From NCBI RefSeq assembly GCF_010183535.1, contig NC_071330.1, positions 13,063,717 through 13,127,716 of the forward strand: 64,000 nt of DNA. Direction: 5' to 3'. Under the pieces are notes generated by a model. The model was given only the letters and a program-made list of their open reading frames with translations, did not search any database and had not been told where the DNA came from. Positions 1 through 8,926 of the stretch are shown here, piece by piece. The DNA is from Caenorhabditis remanei. Its lineage: Eukaryota; Nematoda; Chromadorea; Rhabditida; Rhabditidae. The position numbers and the translations under genes are program-made. The stretch's first letter is position 1; every line of letters begins with the position of its first letter.

Positions 1-2458
1 GGTAGTCAACTCTTTGTCCAATCCCATCAACTGATTCAATTGTTCCTGTTGTTTTGGACTCACATTTTTCAACTTTTTCACCACGTCTGCCATCGCTGGA
101 GTCACGACCACCAATTTCTTATCCTTAGCCATCTGCATGCTCCGGAAGACACGTGTAGCTCCACCAATATTCTGGGAATCCGTGAATAAGTCTCTCAATT
201 CAACCAATGCTGTGGATTCTGGCGTTACGTCTCCTTTTATGTCGGCCAGTGACTTCTGAAGCTTTGTCAACGAGTTCTTAGCGTTGTTCACTTTGTTGGA
301 AATTTTCTCGAAACTAGAAGACTTGAACGTGTGATTCCTATAGTACTGAATAGTTCTGATTGCTTTTCCCATTTGGTCGATTCCAGGCACATTCCGTAAA
401 GTGTCCATGTTTGATAAAAGTTTATCCAAACCGTCCAAATATGGTTGCATCTGACTCGAACTTCCATGAACGGCTTTAGCCGTCTCAATGACCGATTTCG
501 GGTCGTTTCCAGATTCATCTTTCTTGACAAGAACACCAATCGATGCCTCCGCAGTACGAACCAACTTCATGACTTTTTTGAACTCTTCACTTTTTCGGAG
601 ATTATCCAATAGGGTGAAGGCTGTATTGCTTTTTGGATTTTTGATAATTTCCAGGAATTTCTTTATATCACCACCCTCATCGGCTACAAGTTTTCCTGAG
701 ACATCCACGACCACTTCCAAAGCACGCAAATGATCAGAGAGAAGCAAAATGTTGCCCATGAGTTTTTGAAACTCGAGGCCGTTTGATGGTTCCATATCAG
801 TCACACCAAATTTTACGGAAATATTTCTAACTGATTTTGTAAACTCATCGAAAAGTCTTGCATACTCAGACAATTCAATCATCTCCGCTTTTGTAGTCAT
901 CAAATTAGTCTCTTCAGCACTGTCAAGGTGGAAACTGCCATCTGAAGTCTGTAGATCTCTCTTCAAATCTCTCAGATTATCCAATGCTTTGGCAAGTGCA
1001 TCCGATTGTCCATCAACTGCTTGTTGCACCCACGAATCTTTCAAATCGCTGAAGATTAGTCCAAAATCAGTGATTCCATTTTGATATCCAGGTGTCTGAG
1101 TTAATTGACGATTGCCACGAATGTGATGACGTGTCACGAACGGAAGACGAAGGTTCTCCAGAACAGACAATGAGGATTTTGCCTTCGCAGCCAGTGTAGT
1201 CAGGTTTCCGATGTTGTTTCCAACTAATATCATCAATTCTTTGTCCTTCAATTTAAAATTGGAAACTCCTAAGTCGTTTTGAAATTCCAAAATAGCTTGA
1301 TTTGCCTTGTCGATTGGATCGAAAGTTGACTTGTTTCTAAGAATTTCATTTTTTAAAAGACTTGTCTTGTATTTGTCCATGTTCACGACATTTGAATAAG
1401 AAGAGGCACATAAAGTGAGCTGATTTGATGTTACACTTTTGTCTTTCTTATCATCACGATCCAGACTATCCATAACTGTCACGAATGCGCCGAAGTCTTG
1501 CATAGTGTCCAAAAAACCTTGATCGGGAGTGGTATTCATCAATTCTTTGACGGCTTCCGAATATTGGTTGAACTCAGGAATGGTTATGTTCTTTCCGATT
1601 CCTTTAGTCTTTTCCAACATTGATTCATACAAAAGAAATCGAGTTTCAATCCTGGCAATTCCATCGTCCTTCGCCAGTTTTTTAGACAACTGCTGCATCT
1701 CCTCGACCACTTTTGTCACTTCATCCACATTGATTGCTTCGATTTCAGAAATAGTCAGACCACCGAAGTTGAGGAATTCCGAGATGAGAGCATCCGGTTT
1801 GAGGGTGCCATTGATGATTCCCTGCTGAATCGATATTCCATTGACCACTCGAGATATCTTTTCCATACGATCGACCATGGTTGTGAAGTGTTCTGAAATA
1901 AACATTGATTGATTGATGGGAAAGATACATTTTGAAGAACTTTTTGTATCCCTGGAGCCCGCCTCTCAGAGCTGCGAGCTCACAAAGAGTGAGTTGCCCT
2001 ATCTGCCTACTGTACTCACCATTAGAATCACGTCGGAAGCGGGAGCGGTCGGATTCGATGTCAGATGGGTGGGGTTCGGAGTCAGTTCGGTGGTGTGGAT
2101 CATTGTTGGTCACTTCTGAAAGAATATTGATGACTACAGTACTATTAGGTATCATTCAAACATACCATAAGTGCCTCGTGGAATGTAGAGAGGATCCATC
2201 TTGTGTGGATCATTGTGGAGATCATCGCTCGAAGGCGGATCTGAAAATCACTTAATTTTCTAGAATCTGGAAATCATGAACTCCTTACAGTTAGCATTGC
2301 CGATATCGGCTGATTGTTTGACGCCATTGGAGGCAGCTGTCAGAATCGAGCAGGCCAGGAAGATCAAGAGCTCTGAAAATAGGAATAGAGGTACAGTAAC
2401 CTGAAGGGATCCCAATGGTGCGCACTGCCAACTTACTTGCTCTTCTGGCGCTCGCCAT
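1..2458 (-). CDS. WSN-domain secreted protein, copy A (3' part beyond window)
   Basis: Five exons are visible: 2458-2437, 2372-2289, 2240-2166, 2115-2020 and 1892 to the window edge, and all join in phase. The start MASARRA is followed across the first intron by a hydrophobic run (KLLIFLACSILTAAS), a signal peptide, so the product is probably secreted or membrane-tethered. A charged spacer of about 75 residues (two N-D-P-H motifs) leads to MVDRMEKISRVV and the segment that I recognise as the nematode WSN domain (Pfam family of unknown function). The rest is helix-rich and close to copy B at 8927-11906, with a net difference of 9 nt in exon 5, so the frame appears open, although I did not translate every codon. 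A TATA box lies about 80 nt upstream. The last exon would lie left of the window. The molecular role of WSN proteins is unknown to me. Confidence 0.8.
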
Positions 2459-2539
2459 TCCAGTATTTCTTATTTGCGACAATTTGGTTATTGTTTTGTT
2501 CGCAAATCGAGAACTGATTTGAATTCGAGGAATCAGCGG

Positions 2540-2547
2540 TTATATAA
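2540..2547 (-). promoter_or_regulatory. TATA box of WSN copy A
   Basis: TTATATAA lies about 82-89 nt upstream of the start codon at 2458. The same sequence and spacing are kept in copy B (11989-11996), which supports its being the core promoter. Confidence 0.55.
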
Positions 2548-2647
2548 GGAAGGAAAAGGAGCGCACTGGGTTAGTGGAGTAGTTCAACTCACGGGAATTG
2601 CTTTTTTTTTAAATTAAACTAATTTTATCTTTTCCACGTGTCTTTTG

Positions 2648-2698
2648 CAATCGCGCTCCATTGAAATCCTCCGTAAAATCAGACGGAGCGCGATTGAA
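2648..2698. repeat. Small hairpin with GCGCTCC ends
   Basis: CAATCGCGCTCC is answered by GGAGCGCGATTG with a loop of about 25 nt. The copy B counterpart is near 12450-12510 with mismatches. The ends resemble those of the GCGCTCCACCGAAA elements at 3167, 12982 and 14633. Confidence 0.6.
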
Positions 2699-3166
2699 AC
2701 CCAAATAAGAAAGATAACTCACTGTTTTTCATGTTGCTCATTACTCCCAAACTTGACTTCTTGCAAGATCCTTTGGAATTATTCTTGCTCCTACTTTTTG
2801 TTTCGATTGAATTTTCGAATTGATTCGACCGATAAATCTTTCGTAATGATGAGAAAAAGAGAAAACAAGTGGCATATGCCACGTGGAGGTCACAAAAAAA
2901 AAAGATGTTTTGAACTTTTCGAGTATTCCACGTGGTCGCTTGACCTTTCAATTTTTACTTTTTGAAAACATTTTTTCGGCACGTGGAATCGTCGTGGAAT
3001 CTTCTGAAGCTCGTACCTTGACTGGAAATGGTCAGAGAAAATCAACATTTTGTGGTAAGGGCCACAAGAAAGTTTCAATCAATTCTAGAATCACAAAGTT
3101 GTTTACGACTGTCCCTTTGCGAAGAGAAGAAGGAAAGAGAACGACTATTATTAGCTCGACACAGTT

Positions 3167-3271
3167 CTTACAACTGCGCTCCACCGAAATCATCTTGAAA
3201 AATGTCTCTTTTTCTCCGTCTCTCAATTTTGCACTCAATTTCTTCGGTTTCGGCAGAGCGCGGTTGTAAGA
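3167..3271. repeat. Palindromic element, CTTACAACTGCGCTCC ends
   Basis: About 105 bp, starting TTACAACTGCGCTCCACCGAAA and ending TTTCGGCAGAGCGCGGTTGTAAG. The inverted ends are about 22 bp around a T-rich centre, as in a miniature inverted-repeat element. Related copies lie at 12982-13087 and 14633-14738, with a one-ended fragment near 20040. Confidence 0.7.
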
Positions 3272-3289
3272 AGCGTGTGCACGACATGT

Positions 3290-4235
3290 AGCATAAATTC
3301 AAAACTTTTATTTCCCAAAGTTTATGTAAAAAATAACTTTATTGAAAAATTGAGACGGAATTCGGTTAAATTCGAAGAATCGACGTGTTTCATACTGGCT
3401 TCCGGTGAATCTGAAATATATAATGTCCTCTTTGATCATTCCACCCCTCGAAAAGACATCTTTTCAGGTCTGATCACACATCTTTACTATTAACAAACAC
3501 CAAATTCTGTATGTTTGTTTGTCTGTCGCCGATCCTACCGCCCTTCCTACTGAACCGATTTTCTTCGAACTTGGACCAAAAGATCAGAAATTTTCCCCTC
3601 GCAATGCCCGTCTATTTTTTAGTTAGAATAGGTCTCAACTAGGTCACTAGGTGAAAAAACACGGTTTTCAAGCCTTTGAGTGGTTTTTGTTTCCGAAATA
3701 GGGAAATAGGAGTTCACGGGGGAAATAATTATAGAACTTTTTCATTCTTCAAATGAATTCATTTCTTCAAATTTTCAACACGGGTTGTGTAGAAGAAGAG
3801 GTTGAGCAGCCGTTAGGCTGCGTTAACCGACTGGTTACTTCACAATCAGTAACAGATTCGAACATGTTCTGCAAGTAAAATTCACAGTCAATTTCAGGGG
3901 CACCATCGATGAAAATTGTGTAAAACAAGAATCAAGAATCCCTGAAAATATCTAATGAAAGAAAAATAAGAAAACGATTGTTTAAAAGAAGTTACACTTA
4001 TTATGAGAAAAAGCAAGAGGAATGACAGACAAAAGGAATAATATAAATGCAAAATTGGTTACTGTAAGGAAAACTTTTTTGTTGGATAGTGGAATGAGTA
4101 TCACTTGTGAGACTTCCGCTTCCAAAGTGTCCGATAGCTGGAAAATATTGGTTGATAGATTTCTGCAGCACAATATGAGGATGCTAACCTACATTACTGG
4201 ATATAAATGTACTTTTAGAGTGTAGAAACGGAGAC
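3290..4235 (-). other. Relic related to the 3' end of the WSN gene
   Basis: Read on the minus strand, 3460-3290 matches the 3' untranslated region of WSN copy B (8960-8770), including the AATAAA at 3343-3338. Upstream, after removing the 358-bp insertion at 3479-3836, are possible splice acceptors and an open segment at 4080-3982 ending in a hydrophobic stretch (FAFILFLLSVIPLAF) and a stop. No convincing full gene can be assembled. The simplest reading is a decayed WSN-family 3' end left by an earlier duplication. The same relic is in copy B at 13110-13690. Confidence 0.4.
3479..3836 (+). mobile_element. 358-bp dispersed element, insertion in copy A
   Basis: Begins ATCTTTACTATTAACAAAC and ends GTTAACCGACTGGTT. 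It contains a GTTTGTTTGTCTGTC run near the start and a GCAGCC...GGCTGC hairpin near the end. A near-identical element lies in the opposite orientation at 12071-12429 at a different site of copy B. Each duplicate lacks it where the other has it. No clear target duplication and no coding capacity are visible; the class is unknown. Confidence 0.75.
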
Positions 4236-4499
4236 ATTGATAGTCCCACAGGCTAAATTTTGTATGGATTATACAAATCAAAACTAGATCGTCATTTTTG
4301 TAGTGGACGGTTTTTCGGTAGGATCACTCTCTTGTGAGTTACAGCTCATCAGTTCTGAAATCCTACAATTACGTACCGAAAATGCGGCATTTGCCGATGT
4401 GTAACCATTTAGAGAGTGTTCATACAAAAAAAGTTGTCAACTTTGAAAATCCATTTAAAATTTGCTGTGTGGGACAAATCAGTAACGCTGTGACACTCT

Positions 4500-4865
4500 C
4501 AAAATTGGTACAGTAAGAACTCCATCCACAGTAAGAACTACAATATGACCCATCTTCATAGTACTACTTACAGTTACAGTAAGACCGACAGGTACGGTAA
4601 GACTTACAGTGATACCTACAGTTACAGTACTACGCCGGGTTACTGTAAAAAGGAAAGCCACAGTAACCTTGATGCTGGATCCAATAAAATCCATCCCGCC
4701 CCATCCAGAAAAATAGCCATTCTAAGAAAAACACAGTATCATCTATAGTTACAGTAAGACGTACAATAAGACCTACAGTTACAGAAAGACCTACAACTAC
4801 AGTACTACTACAGGTTACTGTAAAAAAGAATGCAGGAAAGCTACAGTAATCTTGATCCTGGATCC
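4500..4865. repeat. ACAGTAAGACCT minisatellite
   Basis: Tandem degenerate copies of a unit close to CTACAGTTACAGTAAGAC, in a run containing the inverted words TTACTGTAA. The run lies between the relic and the 3' end of the VPYY gene. The copy B counterpart (13920-14075) is less than half as long, so the array has expanded or contracted since duplication. Confidence 0.75.
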
Positions 4866-4988
4866 AATAAAAATTCTGGGAAACACACATAAAAACATTG
4901 CTAGATTCATCTATATAAAAAGTATGCTAGTAAAAAGAAAATTATGACAATTGAAAAAGTATTACAATGAAACAATTAAACAAATGAA

Positions 4989-7900
4989 TTATATCGACGG
5001 ATTCTTCATGATCGCTTTCTTGATTCCCGCTTGGAACATTTTGACGGATCCCTGAAAAATAAAGATTCTAAAAACGCCACCGACACGCCAGCCACAAACT
5101 CACCAACAGCCTATCTCCATACATCTGTCGTTGTGCTGGTGTCAACTTGGAGTTTGCGTCGGAGAACTCTTTCGAGAAGGTTTTCAGATGAATCTCCATT
5201 TCTTCGATTGCCGAATCGACGAATTCATCGGAATGAGGTCTCGACGGTTCTTTGATTGGAGTAGTAGTTGGAACATGCTTCTGATTGTTGAACAATTCCA
5301 TTGCCAATATCACTTTCGATGGTTTTGAAGAGGGACGTCTGGAATTTCAGAGTTTAGATTAGGTTAGGGGATTATAATAGCTCGGCACAGTTCAGGTCAC
5401 AGACAGAAATGGTCCACGTCGGGGGAAAAATTGGACATCCGGATTTACAGATTGATGAACAGACATCTGAAATCTATTACCCGAACCCCAGGATATCTTA
5501 AAATCAGACTTCCAAACCGGGCCAGTGCGTAACTCGCTTCAAAATGAATATTATGAGCTGAAAATTATACCAAAATGTAGATCTCAGAGATTTCTCCGTC
5601 TCTGATATAATAAGGACCGACTTAGGATATTTTATTGTACCACGGGTTGGGTTGATGCGCCTAAAGGGTCAAAAATGACACTTTAGCACGGCCCGGGGTA
5701 CAGCAAAGAATCCTATGTCAGTCCTTATTATATCAGACATTTTGGTATACTTTTCAGCTCATAAGATTGAGTTTTAAGAGAGTTACGAGCTGGCCCGGTT
5801 TGCAAGTATGATTCTCAGATCTCCAGGTTCAGGTAATCAATTTCAGATGTCTGTCTATCAATCTGTATATCCGGATTCCCAAATTTTCTCCAGCGTTGAC
5901 CATTTCTGTTTGTGACCTGTTTCCTACTCATCTAACCGGAAAATTGGCTCAATTTTCGACCGAATTTTCTATTTTTTTGGGAAAAATTTAGCAAAAATAT
6001 TCTCGAGACACAAATTTCAGCAAAACAGAATCGTCTAACGTTCGACTTGATATAAAAAATGTTATGGATATTCAGCGTTTTTCAGATTCGTTTTCAACGG
6101 AAAGAAAAAGTTTTTTTTCCAAAACTATCTAAAACTCACGTCAAAAAACCAGATGAAGAAGAGGACGGTGTATTCATCGTATCCATCGTCTCTCCATTCC
6201 ATCCACCTTGCAGTACAATCAACTCTTTCTTTGGCTCTTTTTCTCCCCATCCATTGGATTCAATGCCAGAATCCATCGAGTCGAATGTACTGAAAATAAC
6301 AAAAATTCACATAAATCTGTCCCTAGTTCGGAGCGATTATTCTCGGCTTTCAGAATTTCGGTGATCAACTCTTTTTTTAAGTGCAAAAATATGCTGAAAA
6401 TTATACGAAAATCTCATATACTCTGATTGTGAGCTGGAAAGGAGGACTGATGTCATATTTTTCATTTCAGATTCCAATACTTCAGAAAATTTTACAAAAA
6501 ACTTTCAGCATTGGAGCATATTCTAAAAATCACTCTAATAACTATACCATTCCCGTCCTCCTGACTCAAAATGTGCTTTTTGATGGGAGTTTTTCCACAC
6601 GGCCGTGTAGTCCTCTCGGACAAAGTTTCTGTTAAATTTCTCGTTTTCTCATTTTTTCTAACACAATTTCGTAGTTTTTCAATTTATATCACAAAAAATA
6701 GAAAAAACTACGAAAATACGAGGAATTGAGCAAAACTCTTCTTGTCCGAGAGGACTACACGGCCGTGTGGAAAAACTCTTCCACCAAAAAGCACATTTTG
6801 AGTCAGGAGAACGGGAATGGTAGTTATTAGAGTGATTTTTAGCAAATGCGTCAATAATAAAATATCGGAATCTGGAATAAAACAAATGGCTTCAATGCTC
6901 CTTTTCAGCTCATAATATTGATTTTCAAGTGAGGAGTTGTCCCGATTCCCAAAGTACTCACTCCATCATGGTTACCGGTATCGGGTGTCTCGGCGCAATT
7001 GGTACCAACTGCTTCTTCTGGAGAAAACTTGCGTATCGGGGCGGATTCGCTGATTTCATGGTGGCAGTTAGTTGCTCTGCGACCGGTTTCCTCGCTATAA
7101 CACGTCTCCCCACATAAAGGGGCGGAGCTTGTCGGTTTGCAGGTAATGGAGTTGGCGTCTTATCGTATACATATTCTTCGGGCTCCGCCTCCACGGGCTC
7201 CGCCTTCTCGGGCTCCTTCTTCTCTCGAGCCTCCGGAAAATACGGAACTCTTTCCGGTTGTTTCTGAATCTCAGAAGACAGATCATATTCTGAAATTCTT
7301 GGCTCAAAATCCCCCTCCTCCTCTTCTTCTTCCTCCTCCTCTGAATAATACGGTACCGATTTCGGTGCTCCGCCCATTGCCACATAAAGAGTTTTCGCGT
7401 CGACTCCAGAAACTTTCGTCAATTTTGGCTTCTTGGCAGAACTACGGTCCACTTTTCGGCAGTAGTACGGTACGGGTTTCCGCGGTGGATCAATTCTGGT
7501 CCCAATTCCGGGCGGTCTGAGAACCTTAGGTGGAATCTTTGGTGCTTCTGACGTCGTGGGAGCTTCATAATCCCTAATTTTCCCAATTTTCGGATAGTAT
7601 GGCACATGTTCCCAAACAAGTTTTGTTTTTGGCACCGTGCTAGCCATTGTCAAGGCTCCAGAATCCTCAAATCTCTCCGGTTTTTGTTCTGTGACGACGT
7701 CAAGAGCGGGATGATCATACGCCACATACGGTACCGTTCCTATTGTTCTAGTAGGGCGCACATGCTCAAAGTATGCCGGAACCTTGTTGTGATCCGTTTT
7801 AAATTTGCGAAAAACGGTTTGCGGAATCGTCGTGGGCGCTTCTGAATCCCCAATTTCCGTATAGTATGGGACACGTTCCCGGATGGTTTTAACTATGAGC

Positions 7901-8350
7901 TGTGTCGGTTTTGACATTTTTGACACCGTGGCAGCCAGTGTCAAGGCTCCAGAATCTTCAAATCTCTCCGGTTTTTCCTCTTTTTCCTGGATTTTCGGCG
8001 GTGACGTCACTGACAATTTCTCGGGTTTTTTCTCCTTCTGTGCTCCAGAATCCAGTGGATCCATTCTCATCGAAAAAACCTTCTGAATCTTTTCAAAAGA
8101 CGTGGGTTCGTCCCTTGTCGGTTTCTCATCAATTTCCGCGTCTTCTGAAACAAATTCCATCGGTTCCAGTTTCACTTCCGTCTCCGCATCCTCGTTGTTT
8201 TCTGAATCCTCTTCCTTCTCCGCAATTCTTTTTTTCCTTCTATGATCCTCTACTCTTTTCCCATATTCAAGTTCTGTGAAATATTGATAACGGAGCTTTT
8301 CATTCGGAAAGTACGGTGGTGGTTCGTTCGGCGATTGTTTCGCGGCGAGG
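4989..8350 (-). CDS. VPYY-repeat protein, copy A (first exon not found)
   Basis: I do not recognise this family. Four exons join in phase: 8350-6962, 6289-6140, 5338-5104 and 5051-4989, giving 611 residues from the first acceptor. The large exon has about seven spaced motifs of the form VPYY/VPYF followed by E, P or C (for example RVPYYTEIGDSEAPTT and SVPYYSEEE), between proline-, lysine- and glutamate-rich linkers and repeated KPERFEDSGALT segments. It is likely disordered. The C-terminal exons encode an acidic helical segment ending GIKKAIMKNPSI. The acceptor at 8351 enters in phase 2, so an upstream exon should exist, but I found no ATG-bearing candidate. Alternatively, initiation could be at the in-frame ATG near 8160 after trans-splicing. 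Confidence 0.7.
5393..5930. mobile_element. Foldback element with nested 131-bp palindrome
   Basis: Inverted arms of about 180-190 bp (5393-5580 and 5740-5930; ends GTCACAGACAGAAATGG and CCATTTCTGTTTGTGAC) flank a second small palindrome at 5604-5734, whose ends are GATATAATAAGGAC and GTCCTTATTATATC. It lies in the intron between exons 3 and 4 of the VPYY gene. Copy B (14775-15225) has lost most of the inner part. Confidence 0.75.
6522..6842. mobile_element. Intronic foldback element (VPYY gene, copy A)
   Basis: Arms of about 110 bp, starting TCTAAAAATCACTCTAATAACTA and ending with its complement, surround a second AT-rich inverted segment around 6690. Both arms carry CACACGGCCGTGTAGTCCTCTCGGAC. 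The same element is in the same intron of copy B (15765-16109), so it predates the duplication. Confidence 0.75.
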
Positions 8351-8371
8351 CTGCAAGAAATTGGAATTTAA

Positions 8372-8500
8372 AAAACCAAGTTTGAGAATTCGCTGAAAAT
8401 TGACTTAAAGGTAGTTTCGACAAAATCTTTTGCCTATTTGTGTTCCGGAGCTCTCGAAACTTGCTCCGCAAGATTTCACACTCTTGTCGCTCCCTTCCGG
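8372..8500. repeat. Single arm of the large palindrome seen in copy B
   Basis: Matches the outer left arm of the 717-bp palindrome at 17665-18381 (TTTGAGAATT to CACACTCTTGTC), but centre and right arm are missing. Just beyond, 8505-8595 matches 18535-18612, so this marks a deletion in copy A or a later expansion in copy B. Confidence 0.65.
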
Positions 8501-8595
8501 GCGGTGATTTCAGATAGCCTACGTCAAAACAATTTCTTCCTATTTTTATTGAATTCTAATTTATTCTTGTTCTGGAGGTAAGTATTTTTCTATTT

Positions 8596-8926
8596 TTGCC
8601 CACCACTGATTCTGAAACTCGAAAGCTATCAGGGAAAACCCAAATTTTGTGGTAAGAGTGATCTACTTAGCCTTTCCCAACAGTTTCAGCCGATTCTAGA
8701 AACCCGAGAAGAAGAAGGAACGCATAACTAGGAATAGAAAACCAAGTTTATCTCTAAAGCTTTCATTTCACAAAGTTTATAAAAAAAGTTTATGTAAAGA
8801 AAATAACTTTATTGAAAAACTGAGAAGGAATTTAGTTAAATTCGAAAAATCGACGTCTTTCAAACTGTCTTCCGGTGAATCTGAAATATATAATGTCCTT
8901 TTTGATCATCTGGCCACCCCTACCAT
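8596..8926. other. 3' flank of WSN copy B
   Basis: No coding capacity. The part 8770-8926 is the 3' untranslated region of WSN copy B. The part 8600-8760 resembles fragments of 3000-3130, so this spacer is itself built from pieces of the repeated unit. Confidence 0.5.
8808..8813 (-). terminator. Polyadenylation signal of WSN copy B
   Basis: AATAAA on the minus strand, about 115 nt past the stop codon at 8927. The same hexamer in matching context occurs at 3338-3343 in the relic. Confidence 0.55.

Larger units (their letters stand above)
1..8595. repeat. Tandem duplication, unit A
   Basis: Collinear with 9472-18615 over both genes. The offset falls from 9471 at the left edge to 9462 at WSN exon 5, 9239 at VPYY exon 4 and 9266 at VPYY exon 2, so copy-specific indels break up the collinearity. 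The right end is near CTTGTTCTGGAGGTAAGTA (8570-8588), matching 18590-18608. Confidence 0.9.

Noticed and set aside
488..1828. Plus-strand open frames inside the WSN genes (also 9959-11358)
   Set aside because: They lie antisense to exon 5 and repeat in both copies only because the minus-strand coding sequence is conserved; no start context or splice pattern supports them.
7137..7520. Plus-strand proline-rich frame opposite the VPYY exon (also 16433-16813)
   Set aside because: It is the antisense of Glu/Arg-rich codons of the real gene; the proline runs are a by-product.
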